From contig NZ_AQQP01000009.1 in the NCBI RefSeq assembly GCF_002210165.1, positions 1-64,000 of the forward strand: 64,000 bases of DNA, in the 5' to 3' direction. Below the pieces are notes generated by a model. It saw only the letters and a program-made list of their open reading frames with translations, ran no database searches and was not told where the DNA came from. A program made the position numbers and the translations under genes. The DNA is from Phaeobacter sp. 22II1-1F12B. Lineage in GTDB: Bacteria; Pseudomonadota; Alphaproteobacteria; Rhodobacterales; Rhodobacteraceae. Positions 18,285 through 26,439 of the stretch are shown in pieces. Position 1 is the first letter of the stretch; each line of letters opens with the position of its first letter.

Positions 18285-18475
18285 CGGTTCCTGCCGGTAA
18301 TCTGAGCAGGTCCGGTTCAAAATCGTTTGGTGAGCGATTTAAGTTGGTGGTGTCTTTTGCCCGTATGGATGCTCGTTCTTCGAGGTTCAGAACCGGAATT
18401 TGCGCTGTCGGTCATTCTGCAGAGCAAAAATTTCTTCCGCAGAAGAATGTGATTCTTTCGCGCAATAATGTTGCG

Positions 18476-19282
18476 TTAAGCGCTTTGCGAACGAAACCCT
18501 AGAACTTGGGCGGCGTTCTTCAGACGGTCGGCATATTGCCCTTCAAGTTCTTCTTTCTGTACGTGGAAAGAAGGTCCACCGGTGTTCAGGCCGTAAACCC
18601 GCGCGCCGTTCAGGGAAATGACGGGAACGGCAATCCCATTCACGTCACCGCGCCATTCACCGTACCCTCGGCAATAGCCACAGTCCCGGTACTCTTCGAG
18701 AGCGCGGTCGAGGCTCTCCGTACAAGCCTGTAGCTGGTCAGGGATCTCCTGCCGGACAAGGTCAAAAACTGCCTCACGTTCCCGCTGTCCCATGCCTACG
18801 AGAATAGCGCGCCCGATGGCCGAAAAGAAGAGAGGCAAGCGCGATCCCACATGCATGGTCAAAGACACGTTTTCGCGCGAGCTTTGGACCGCGAGATAAA
18901 CGACCTCAAGCCGGTGTCTTTCGCCAAGCGCGACCGTGATGTAGGAATTTGGACCGTCCCTCAGATCACGCATGACTTCGGTTGCCCGTTCGCTCACTTC
19001 CATGCCGGCGAGCACGCCAAAGCCAAGATGCAGAACCCCTGCCCCCAACCGGTACGTCCCCTTACGCGGATCTGCGATAAGGTAGTCGAGCTTGCACAGC
19101 GTATAAGTAAGCCGCGATACGGTCGGTTTCGGCAGCCCGGTGCGCTCGGCGAAATCCGTGTTGGTCAGCTCCGTTTCATTCGCGCCAAAGCAGCGCAGCA
19201 CGTCCAGACCACGGGCAAGAGCCGTTACGAAATTGCGGTCTTTGGGATCTTCGGAATGGGGGGTGAATTCAGCATCCGCCAT
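18476..19282 (-). CDS. IclR family transcriptional regulator
   Basis: 268 residues. An N-terminal winged helix-turn-helix (about 17-80: ALARGLDVLRCFGANETELT, then TGLPKPTVSRLTYTL as recognition helix) is followed by the GAF-like IclR effector domain (from about 95; HVGSRLPLFFSAIGRAIL and the late NGIAVPVISLNG). It is the last gene of the leftward ACAD-SDR-thiolase-kinase operon, 26 bases after the kinase, and lies just upstream of livK. It is the obvious candidate regulator of the catabolic genes and transporter, probably sensing a pathway intermediate. Confidence 0.92.
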   Translation of the reverse strand: MADAEFTPHSEDPKDRNFVTALARGLDVLRCFGANETELTNTDFAERTGLPKPTVSRLTYTLCKLDYLIADPRKGTYRLGAGVLHLGFGVLAGMEVSERATEVMRDLRDGPNSYITVALGERHRLEVVYLAVQSSRENVSLTMHVGSRLPLFFSAIGRAILVGMGQREREAVFDLVRQEIPDQLQACTESLDRALEEYRDCGYCRGYGEWRGDVNGIAVPVISLNGARVYGLNTGGPSFHVQKEELEGQYADRLKNAAQVLGFRSQSA

Positions 19283-19308
19283 GAGAGCGACCTTTCAACC
19301 GTTTCGCA

Positions 19309-20340
19309 TCAGTTCTGCAAGGCTTCCAGGCCTTTTTCAGCGAAAGCAGGCACATGCTCTCCGACTTTCATGGCGCGTTCCGGGTTCGAGGCGTTGCCGT
19401 CCAGCGCCCGTTTCAAAACGCCCTGAATGATCCCGGCCATACGGAAAAAGCAAAACGACAGATAGAAGCCGAAGTTTTCGATTTCCGGCAAACCGCGGCG
19501 CTCGCAATAGCTTGCGATGAATTCCTCATCCGATGGCAGACCCAGTGCCTTGCGGTCCACACCGGCAAGACCGCGGCCTTCGGACCCCGCAGGCATCTGC
19601 CATTGCATGATGACCGATGCCAGATCGGCATAGGGATGTCCGATGGTCGACAGTTCCCAGTCCAGAACGGCAAGGCAATTGGTGCCGTTCTTTTCGAACA
19701 TCATGTTGTCGATGCGGTAATCGCCGTGGACCAGCGTTCTTTGCCCGTCGTCTTCGGGCATCTGTCGCTGCAGTTCCTCCATCAACTTGTCCATGGCCGG
19801 AATCTTGGTGGTTTCCGATGCCCGATACTGTTTTGACCAGCGCCCGACCTGACGTTCAAAATAGTTGCCGGGCGGTCCGTAATCGGAAAGACCGACCGCA
19901 TCTATATCGACCATGTGCAGTTCTGCCAGCACCCGGTTCATGTCGTCGATAACGGCGCCGCGTTCGGCGTTGGAAAGGCCCTCGCCTTCCATCGTGGGCT
20001 GTCGAAAATTCCGCCCGTCGACATGGTCCATAATGTAAAAAGCTGACCCGATGACCGAGTCATCCTCGCAAAGCAGGTGCATCTTGGCGACGGGAACCTT
20101 TGTATCCGCAAGCGCGCTTTGGACACGGAATTCACGATCTACCGCATGGGCCGATTTCAGCAAAACGCCCGGGGGTTTGCGCCGCAGAACGTATTTCTTG
20201 CCTGGCGTTTTCAGCAGAAACGTCGGATTCGACTGACCAATATCGAATTTCTCCGCCTCTATCGGTCCTTCGAAACCCGTCAGGTTTTCGTTGAGATAGG
20301 CGGTCACGGCCGCAAGATCCAGCGTTTGGGTATCAGCCAT
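19309..20340 (-). CDS. APH-fold phosphotransferase, ACAD10/11 kinase-type
   Basis: 343-residue kinase of the aminoglycoside phosphotransferase fold. It tracks the kinase half of animal ACAD11 closely: GQSNPTF, YVLRRKPPG, DREFRVQSAL, FYIMDHVDGR, ERQVGRWSKQY, the catalytic loop LVHGDYRIDNMMF (Brenner HGDxxxxN) and VLDWELSTIGHP with the metal-binding Asp. The catalytic residues are complete. ACAD11 kinases and Pseudomonas LvaA phosphorylate the 4-hydroxyl of 4-hydroxyacyl-CoA; I infer the same here, the partner being the ACAD11-type dehydrogenase at 4105-5415. It is not an antibiotic resistance gene by context. It follows the histidine-phosphatase-like gene by 9 bases. Confidence 0.9.
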   Translation of the reverse strand: MADTQTLDLAAVTAYLNENLTGFEGPIEAEKFDIGQSNPTFLLKTPGKKYVLRRKPPGVLLKSAHAVDREFRVQSALADTKVPVAKMHLLCEDDSVIGSAFYIMDHVDGRNFRQPTMEGEGLSNAERGAVIDDMNRVLAELHMVDIDAVGLSDYGPPGNYFERQVGRWSKQYRASETTKIPAMDKLMEELQRQMPEDDGQRTLVHGDYRIDNMMFEKNGTNCLAVLDWELSTIGHPYADLASVIMQWQMPAGSEGRGLAGVDRKALGLPSDEEFIASYCERRGLPEIENFGFYLSFCFFRMAGIIQGVLKRALDGNASNPERAMKVGEHVPAFAEKGLEALQN

Positions 20341-20349
20341 TTCGAGTCC

Positions 20350-21000
20350 TTAGCTGTAGGTCAGAAGGTCTTTCCGGTGCGGGCCGGAGAGATGTGGCGT
20401 CGAGTTGAATTCATGCAGGAAGTAGCGCGGCCCGGAAAAGACGAACTTGTTGATCGCGGTGTTTTTGACCTGCAGGTTCACCTCCATCATCATCGCATTG
20501 GGGGCCTGTAGCGCGCGGGCAACCAGTTGTCCGATCACACCGCCGGAACTGACGACAAGAACACGACGGGCCGTGGTATCGGTCGCAAAGCGCAGCGCGT
20601 CCGAGGTTCTACTTTCGAAATCCTGCCAGCTTTCAGCGGCGCCATGAATTCCGTCGGTCTGCCATTGGAGGATTGTGTCTTTGAGCGTGCGAAAATGGGT
20701 CTTTCTCTCTCCCCTGACCGCATCCGGCACCGCGCCGTCAAACCGGTGATACAGCAGGTTGTGAAAGTCGTATTCATTGAAGCCGGGATGCTCTTCGCGG
20801 GGCTGATCGAAGCCCATGGCATGCAGCGTTTCTTTCTGACGTCTGAGCGTACCAGTGATGCACCGATCAGGGGTCCAGCCCATGTCCCGCAGCGCTTCGC
20901 CTGCGAGGCGGGACTGTTCATGTCCCACCTCTGAGAGAATGTCATAGTCATCCGCCCCGAAAGACGCCTGACCATGACGAACGACAAAAAGCTCTGCCAT
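20350..21000 (-). CDS. Histidine phosphatase superfamily protein lacking the second catalytic His
   Basis: 216 residues. The N-terminal phosphohistidine motif is present (VVRHGQASF, residues 6-14), with later RQKETLHAM. The C-terminal motif, normally ending in HGG, reads VLVVSSGGVIGQ, so the second conserved histidine is serine. The start at 21000 (MAELFVVRHG) fits; the frame opens 19 codons further upstream. It is 8 bases from the thiolase and 9 from the ACAD11-type kinase. It may act on a phosphorylated intermediate, or have lost catalysis and serve another role. Confidence 0.82.
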   Translation of the reverse strand: MAELFVVRHGQASFGADDYDILSEVGHEQSRLAGEALRDMGWTPDRCITGTLRRQKETLHAMGFDQPREEHPGFNEYDFHNLLYHRFDGAVPDAVRGERKTHFRTLKDTILQWQTDGIHGAAESWQDFESRTSDALRFATDTTARRVLVVSSGGVIGQLVARALQAPNAMMMEVNLQVKNTAINKFVFSGPRYFLHEFNSTPHLSGPHRKDLLTYS

Positions 21001-21008
21001 GGATGTGC

Positions 21009-22205
21009 TTACAGAACCTCGAAGAGCCCGGCTGCGCCCATACCGCCGCCGACACACATGGTGCAGACGACATACTTGGCGCCGCGACGCTTGCCTTCGA
21101 TCAGCGCGTGGCCGACCATCCGCGCACCGGACATGCCATAGGGGTGCCCGATCGAGATTGCGCCGCCATTCACGTTCAGCAATTCATCAGGTATTCCAAG
21201 CTTGTCGCGCGAATAGATCACCTGACAGGCGAACGCTTCGTTCAATTCCCAAAGGCCGATGTCGTCCATCTTGAGCCCATGCGCCTCGAGCAGTTTCGGG
21301 ACTGCGAAAACGGGACCAATGCCCATTTCATCCGGTTCACAGCCTGCCGCCATTACACCGACATAACGGCCGAGCGGTTCAAGCCCTTTTTTCTCTGCAA
21401 CCTTGGCTTCCATGATGACCGAACCCGAGGCACCATCGGAAAGCTGGCTGGCGTTTCCGGCAGTGATGTATTTCCCTTCGGAAATCACAAGACCGTCCTT
21501 GAAAACGGGCTTCAGCCCCGCAAGGCTTTCCGCTGTCGTCGAGGGCCGGTTACCTTCGTCTTTTTCCAGCGTGACCTCGTGTTCCGAGATTGCCTTGGTT
21601 TCCTTGTCCTGCATTTTCATGATGGTCGTGAGCGGCACGATTTCATCATCGAATTTGCCCGCTTGCTGGGCAGCATGAGTCCGGGCCTGGCTGCGCGCGG
21701 AATACTCGTCCTGTGCTTCGCGGCTGATGCCATAGCGTTCGGAAACGGTTTCGGCCGTTTCCAGCATACTCATGTAAATCGCAGGCAGGTTTTCCTTGAG
21801 CCAGGGGTCGCGGTTCACGCGCATCTCTTGGGTCTGGACGGTCGAGATACTGTCGACCCCGCCGCCGACAACCACATCCATGCCGTCATGAACAACCTGT
21901 TTTGCAGCCGTCGCGATGGCCATCATGCCGCTGGCACATTGACGGTCGAGAGACATGCCGGCGGTCGTCACCGGCAGCCCTGCACGCATCGCCGCCTGCC
22001 GCGCGATGTTGCCCGCCTGAAAGCCCTGTTGCAGGGCAGCGCCCCAGACAACATCAGCCACCTCGGCCGGATCGATGCCCGCACGGCTGACCGCGTTGGA
22101 AATGGCGTGGCCGGAAAGCTGCTGAGGCGTCGTTGCGTTGAAGGCACCGCGATAGGCTTTGCCGATCGGCGTCCGTGCCGTGGATACGATTACTGCGTCG
22201 CGCAT
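21009..22205 (-). CDS. Acetyl-CoA C-acyltransferase (thiolase)
   Basis: 398-residue thiolase that cleaves 3-ketoacyl-CoA. The nucleophile is Cys90 in [10 protein letters not shown]; the catalytic His is in [16 protein letters not shown] and the second Cys in [13 protein letters not shown]. Length and motifs fit a degradative acetyl-CoA acetyltransferase/3-ketoacyl-CoA thiolase. The ribosome binding site GAGAGGA precedes the ATG. Position inside the ACAD-SDR operon supplies the final step of beta-oxidation. Confidence 0.92.
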   Translation of the reverse strand: MRDAVIVSTARTPIGKAYRGAFNATTPQQLSGHAISNAVSRAGIDPAEVADVVWGAALQQGFQAGNIARQAAMRAGLPVTTAGMSLDRQCASGMMAIATAAKQVVHDGMDVVVGGGVDSISTVQTQEMRVNRDPWLKENLPAIYMSMLETAETVSERYGISREAQDEYSARSQARTHAAQQAGKFDDEIVPLTTIMKMQDKETKAISEHEVTLEKDEGNRPSTTAESLAGLKPVFKDGLVISEGKYITAGNASQLSDGASGSVIMEAKVAEKKGLEPLGRYVGVMAAGCEPDEMGIGPVFAVPKLLEAHGLKMDDIGLWELNEAFACQVIYSRDKLGIPDELLNVNGGAISIGHPYGMSGARMVGHALIEGKRRGAKYVVCTMCVGGGMGAAGLFEVL

Positions 22206-22222
22206 GGGTTTTCCTCTCGAGA

Positions 22223-23155
22223 TTATTTCTTTGACTGGCCGAGGTCGATGCCCCGGGCCTTGGCTGCATTTTCCGCGTATTTGCCGGTCTGCTGAAACGC
22301 CTGGGTCAGTTCTTCCTGACCTTCGGTGTTACTGATCCGGTCAAAGGCGGATGCCACGCCCTCGGGCGTGAGATCTTCGTCCACAAGGGTAACGCCTTGT
22401 GTTTCATATACTTTCGTGACGGCAAAGGAACCTGCCCCAGCGCCGAGGATCACCCGGCTCGGGGCGTCCTCGCTGACAAGGTACAACAGGCCGGGGGTGA
22501 TCGTTTCGGGCTTCAAAAGCGCAAGTGCATCCGCAGGGATCAGCTCTTCGGTCATTCGGGTAGCGGCGGTGGGTGCCAGCGTGTTGACCCGAATATCATC
22601 GCGCGCGCCTTCCAGATGCAGCACGTTCATCAGCCCCATCATCGCAGCCTTGGCCGCGCCATAGTTAGCTTGCCCGAAATTGCCGTACAGCCCCGACGCA
22701 GAAGATGTCAGAACGATCCGACCGTATTTGGCCTCGCGCATGATTGGCCAGACCGCATGCGTCATACAGGCAGTGCCCAAGAGGTGCACATCGATCACCT
22801 TGCGGAAATCGGCCATGGTCATCTTGGCAAAGGTCTTGTCGCGCAGAATACCGGCATTGTTGACGAGAATGTCGATACGGCCCCATTTTTCCATCGTGCG
22901 CGATACGAGGTCAGCGACCTGTTCTTCGTTCGAAACGTCCGCGCCATGCGCCATCGCTTCGCCACCTGCCGCAGTGATCTCGTCGACGACTTGTTGCGCG
23001 GCGCTTTCAGAAGCGCCGGAACCATCGACCGAAGCACCAAGATCGTTCACCACCACCTTCGCGCCGCGACTTGCAAGCTGCAGGGCATGGCTTCGGCCAA
23101 GCCCTGCCCCCGCGCCGGTTACGATGGCAACCCGATCATCAAATCTTATCGTCAT
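22223..23155 (-). CDS. SDR of the multifunctional-enzyme type 2 (HSD17B4-like) group
   Basis: 310 residues. An SDR core ([58 protein letters not shown]) is followed by about 60 extra residues ([20 protein letters not shown]). The VVNDLGAS and LRDKTF signatures are those of the (3R)-hydroxyacyl-CoA dehydrogenase part of peroxisomal MFE-2. The hydratase and SCP2 parts are absent; a MaoC-type hydratase is at 29259-29732. It likely oxidises an (R)-3-hydroxyacyl-CoA. Confidence 0.88.
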   Translation of the reverse strand: MTIRFDDRVAIVTGAGAGLGRSHALQLASRGAKVVVNDLGASVDGSGASESAAQQVVDEITAAGGEAMAHGADVSNEEQVADLVSRTMEKWGRIDILVNNAGILRDKTFAKMTMADFRKVIDVHLLGTACMTHAVWPIMREAKYGRIVLTSSASGLYGNFGQANYGAAKAAMMGLMNVLHLEGARDDIRVNTLAPTAATRMTEELIPADALALLKPETITPGLLYLVSEDAPSRVILGAGAGSFAVTKVYETQGVTLVDEDLTPEGVASAFDRISNTEGQEELTQAFQQTGKYAENAAKARGIDLGQSKK

Positions 23156-23171
23156 GGGTCAACTTTCCCGT

Positions 23172-23993
23172 TTAGTGCGATGCCTGTTCGAAGATATTTC
23201 CAGAGGTCACGACGTTGATCCCACCGGAAACCGGCAGCACACCGCCGGTGATATAGGCGCCTCCACGTCCGCAGAGGAACAACATGCATCCTGCGATGTC
23301 TTCCTCGCGGCCCACGCGTTTGAGGGGCACGTCCTTGCCGACCCGGTCACGCATGCCTTCGTCTGCGGTCGCGAAAGCGGTCATCTTGGACACGAACGGT
23401 CCCGGCGCCAGCGCGTTGACCGTGACGAAGTCTCCCGCCAGTTCCTTGGCCAAAATCTTGGTCAGATGGATGACCGCCGCCTTGGACGCGGAATAGCTGT
23501 ATGCGCCATCGCCCATCGGAACTTCGCCCATGACTGAGCCGACGTTCACCACGCGGGCTGGATCATCCTCGGTCGCGGATTCCCGAAGCATGGGAAGGAG
23601 TTGCTGCGTCAGATGGAACAACCCGGTCACGTTCAGGGTCATCACCTTGTCCCAGGCATCATACGGGAATTCATCAAGCGGCGCGCCCCAGCTTCTCCCG
23701 GCGTTGTTCATCAGGATATCAAGCTTGTCGGTGCGGTTCTTTACCTCTTGCACCAAGGCCATCACGCCTTCTTCGGTACTGACGTCACCGGCAAAACCTT
23801 CGGCGGACCCGGGTGCATCCATATCGTTCAACTGGGCGGCGACGGCTTCGCAGGCATCGCCCTTGCGCGACGCAATCAAGACGCGCGCGCCCGCCAGAAC
23901 AAGCGCTTCTGCCGCCATGCGTCCGATGCCGGTCGCACCACCGGTCACCAAAGCCGTTTTCCCGGACAACCCGAACAAGCTTGTCAAATCCAT
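23172..23993 (-). CDS. SDR family oxidoreductase
   Basis: 273-residue SDR with VTGGATGIGRMAAEAL, NNAGRSWGAPLDEFPYDAWD, VNVGSVMGEVPMGDGAYSYSASKAAV (the Ser and YSASK catalytic residues) and a C-terminal TGGVLPVSGG. The long segment after the NAG motif resembles plant/bacterial tropinone-reductase-like SDRs. Its ATG overlaps the TAA of the upstream dehydrogenase gene (TAATG), giving tight translational coupling. Substrate unknown. Confidence 0.86.
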   Translation of the reverse strand: MDLTSLFGLSGKTALVTGGATGIGRMAAEALVLAGARVLIASRKGDACEAVAAQLNDMDAPGSAEGFAGDVSTEEGVMALVQEVKNRTDKLDILMNNAGRSWGAPLDEFPYDAWDKVMTLNVTGLFHLTQQLLPMLRESATEDDPARVVNVGSVMGEVPMGDGAYSYSASKAAVIHLTKILAKELAGDFVTVNALAPGPFVSKMTAFATADEGMRDRVGKDVPLKRVGREEDIAGCMLFLCGRGGAYITGGVLPVSGGINVVTSGNIFEQASH

Positions 23994-25108
23994 TAAAGCC
24001 CCCTGATTTTTGCAATCTTTTCAGCATGATAGCCGTAGTCACCAAGCCATTCGGCGGCGACGCGGGCGCGTTTCATGTAAAACCCCATATCGAAGTCATC
24101 GGTCATTCCGATGCCGCCGTGCATCTGGACGCCCTCGATCACGGCACGTTTCGCGGTGTCGGTCGCACGCGCCTTGGCCAGGGAAACGGCGAGGCTGGCG
24201 TTTTCCGGGTCTTCGTCCAGCATCCGTCCCGCATGCGCAACCGCCGAAGCCGTAACTTCGGTGTGACACCAAAGATCTGCAGCCCGGTGTTGAAGCGCCT
24301 GAAACTGCCCGATCAATACGCCGAACTGCTTGCGTTCTTTCAGGTACCCGACGGTCATGCCAAAGGCCCCGGCTGCGACGCCGCTCATTTCGGCGGCCAG
24401 CGCGGCCTGTCCGGCTTCGAGCGCCGGTTGCAGCACTTTCATTGCGTGATCAACATTCCCCAGCACGTCTTCGCCGGTTGCCTCGACATTGTCGAAGGTG
24501 ATCTTGGCAGCATCCCGGCTGTCTATCATCCCCTTCTGATCCCGTGTGACGCCGTCGCGATCCGCAGGCAGATCGAACAAGGTCAGGCCTGCATCCGTCC
24601 GTGCAAGAACCAGCAGCCGGTCGGCCAGCGCTCCGTCGACCACAAACGTCTTTTCGCCGTTCAGACGAAAGCTGTTGCCGTCGCGCGTCGCCGACATCTC
24701 GGTTTTCTCCGGTGAAAACTTTGGCCCTTCATCAACAGCCAGCGCATATGTCACTTCACCCGACGCAATGGCGCTTAGCGCTTGCTGGGCGCGGCTATCC
24801 GACACCTGACGCAGTGCCGTTGCGGCGATGACAGCGCTGGAAAGAAACGGGCTGGCGACCAGCGTCTTGCCCATTTCACGCGCAAGGATACCCACCGCCG
24901 CGTGACCCATATCGGATCCGCCCTGATCTTCGGGCACGAGAATGCCGGCCCAGCCCATCTTGGCCATTTCCTGCCAGAGCGCCTTATCAAAGGTTTTTCC
25001 TGCATCGCGCAAGTCGCGAAGCTGCTTCACCGGCGCGTTCTCATCCAGAAACCCGCGCGCGGAATCCGCCAGCATGGTTTCTTCTTCAGTCATTACCAAT
25101 GTCGTCAT
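23993..25108 (-). CDS. Acyl-CoA dehydrogenase, possible beta-type subunit
   Basis: 371 residues, FAD-type fold: an N-terminal helical domain, a middle segment starting at about VTYALAVDEGPKFSPEK, and a C-terminal helical domain with QMHGGIGMTDDFDMGFYMKR. At the position of the MCAD base Glu376 there is Asp, and the middle domain lacks the usual MTEP motif. Such short, atypical subunits pair with a second acyl-CoA dehydrogenase in steroid side-chain and similar catabolism. The partner gene ends 4 bases upstream. Confidence 0.86.
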   Translation of the reverse strand: MTTLVMTEEETMLADSARGFLDENAPVKQLRDLRDAGKTFDKALWQEMAKMGWAGILVPEDQGGSDMGHAAVGILAREMGKTLVASPFLSSAVIAATALRQVSDSRAQQALSAIASGEVTYALAVDEGPKFSPEKTEMSATRDGNSFRLNGEKTFVVDGALADRLLVLARTDAGLTLFDLPADRDGVTRDQKGMIDSRDAAKITFDNVEATGEDVLGNVDHAMKVLQPALEAGQAALAAEMSGVAAGAFGMTVGYLKERKQFGVLIGQFQALQHRAADLWCHTEVTASAVAHAGRMLDEDPENASLAVSLAKARATDTAKRAVIEGVQMHGGIGMTDDFDMGFYMKRARVAAEWLGDYGYHAEKIAKIRGL

Positions 25109-25112
25109 TGTC

Positions 25113-26300
25113 TTACCCCGGAAGTCCCAGAACCCGGCGTGAAACGATGCTCAGCATCACTTCGGAGGTCCCACCTTCGATGGAATTTGCTTTTGTGCGA
25201 AGCCAGTCCGCCGGACGCGATCCGTATGGCCCGTCCCATTCAAGCGCGTCGCTGCCACCTGCGGCCATCATCAATTCGTGGCGGTCCTTGTTCAGTTCGG
25301 TGCCGACGTATTTCAGCATGGCAGAGGCATCGCCTACCCCCTGACCGGCTTCGGCCATATCCTTGTACCGCTCGAGCGTAAGTCCGGTCGCAAGCGAGTC
25401 GATTTCAGCCTTGATAGCGGCGGCGCGCAGAACGGGATCAAGCTCGGCGCCGTCGTCCGTCAGAATCTGAGCGAGCGGACGCATGCCGCCAGTTCCCGAC
25501 CCGATGGCCGAAATCATCGACCGTTCATGTGTCAGCAGATACTTGGCAACGTCCCATCCCCGGTTGATGGTCCCAACCACCGAAGAGATACCGTCCTCAT
25601 CTTCTTTCGGCACTTCAACATTATCAAAGAAGGTCTCGCAAAATGGCGACATTCCCGAGATCAGCTTAATCGGGCGCGTGGATACGCCGGGCGTTTCCAT
25701 ATCGATGAGAAGGAAGGTAATCCCGAGGTGTTTCTTCGCGTCACGGTCTGATCTGACCAAAGCGAAGATCGCATCGGCCTTGTCCGCGTAAGACGTCCAG
25801 ATCTTCTGGCCATTGACCAGCCAGTGATCGCCTTTGTCTTCGCATTTCGTCTGTACGCTGGCGAGATCGGAACCGGCACCGGGCTCGGAATATCCCTGGC
25901 ACCAGCGGATTTCTCCGCGAGCGATTGGCAGCAGGTACTTTTTCTTCTGTTCTTCGGTGCCGAAATGCAAAAGCGCCGGGCCAAGCATCCATATGCCAAA
26001 GCTGTCTAAAGGCCGACGCGCTTCGATCCGGGCGAGTTCTTCCTGCCAGATCTTTTCTTCGGCGCGGTTCATGCCCGCGCCGCCATAGGCTTTTGGCCAT
26101 GTCGGAACGGTATATCCTTTTTCGATGCAACGGTTCAGCCAGGTTTCCTGGGCTTCGGATTCGAAAACCCAATTGCGGCCGCCCCAGCAGGTATGGTCTC
26201 TGCTCGAATTTCCGTCCCGCATCTCGGCCGGGCAGTTTGCCTCCAGCCAAGAACGCAGCTCCATACGGAACGCGGACTGGTCCTGTGCCATCTGCGCCAT
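25113..26300 (-). CDS. Acyl-CoA dehydrogenase, possible alpha-type subunit
   Basis: 395 residues with GYSEPGAGSDLASVQTKCE in the FAD/substrate region, WLVNGQKIWTSYA, and a C-terminal NSIEGGTSEVMLSIVSRRVLG, typical of FadE-type subunits of heteromeric dehydrogenases. First gene of the leftward operon; ribosome binding site GGGGAGGA. It is adjacent to the shorter dehydrogenase, and I infer that they form one heteromer. Divergent from the quinone oxidoreductase over a 139-base promoter region. Confidence 0.9.
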   Translation of the reverse strand: MAQMAQDQSAFRMELRSWLEANCPAEMRDGNSSRDHTCWGGRNWVFESEAQETWLNRCIEKGYTVPTWPKAYGGAGMNRAEEKIWQEELARIEARRPLDSFGIWMLGPALLHFGTEEQKKKYLLPIARGEIRWCQGYSEPGAGSDLASVQTKCEDKGDHWLVNGQKIWTSYADKADAIFALVRSDRDAKKHLGITFLLIDMETPGVSTRPIKLISGMSPFCETFFDNVEVPKEDEDGISSVVGTINRGWDVAKYLLTHERSMISAIGSGTGGMRPLAQILTDDGAELDPVLRAAAIKAEIDSLATGLTLERYKDMAEAGQGVGDASAMLKYVGTELNKDRHELMMAAGGSDALEWDGPYGSRPADWLRTKANSIEGGTSEVMLSIVSRRVLGLPG

Positions 26301-26334
26301 GTCTCCTCCCCATTGCGCTTCTGTTTCGCTGTGC

Positions 26335-26347
26335 AGAATTGCATTTC
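26335..26347. promoter_or_regulatory. Near-palindromic element in a divergent promoter
   Basis: AGAAT-tgc-ATTTC lies between the divergent acyl-CoA dehydrogenase and quinone oxidoreductase genes. It resembles the GGAAT/ATTCC palindrome at 106-120 and the IclR-like element at 18258. The match is imperfect and may be chance. Confidence 0.25.
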
Positions 26348-26439
26348 AAAAACGGATTGACAACACCGGATCGCACACCAAGACTCTGACCCAACGTGTT
26401 GGCGAGGACAACACTTGCATTTGCGTGGGGAGGAACACC

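Larger units (their letters stand above)
17974..18475. other. Intergenic region upstream of livK
   Basis: About 500 bases between the end of iclR and the start of livK, both leftward; no reading frame here is convincing. It holds the livK ribosome binding site, an AT-rich stretch around 18203-18257, the 12-mer GAAACGTGTATT (18219-18230) shared with the first operon, two adjacent palindromes (18258-18284, listed separately), an imperfect dyad at about 18283-18318 (CCTGC...GCAGG core), and the small inverted repeats TTCTTC-cgca-GAAGAA and AGAAT-gtg-ATTCT between about 18428 and 18456. No terminator for iclR was recognised. Confidence 0.6.

Noticed and set aside
19309-20340. Aminoglycoside resistance phosphotransferase
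   Set aside because: The fold is right but motifs and context match the ACAD11 kinase group, not drug resistance enzymes.
21003-22295. 430-codon plus-strand open frame
   Set aside because: Antisense to the thiolase with intact active-site residues on the other strand.
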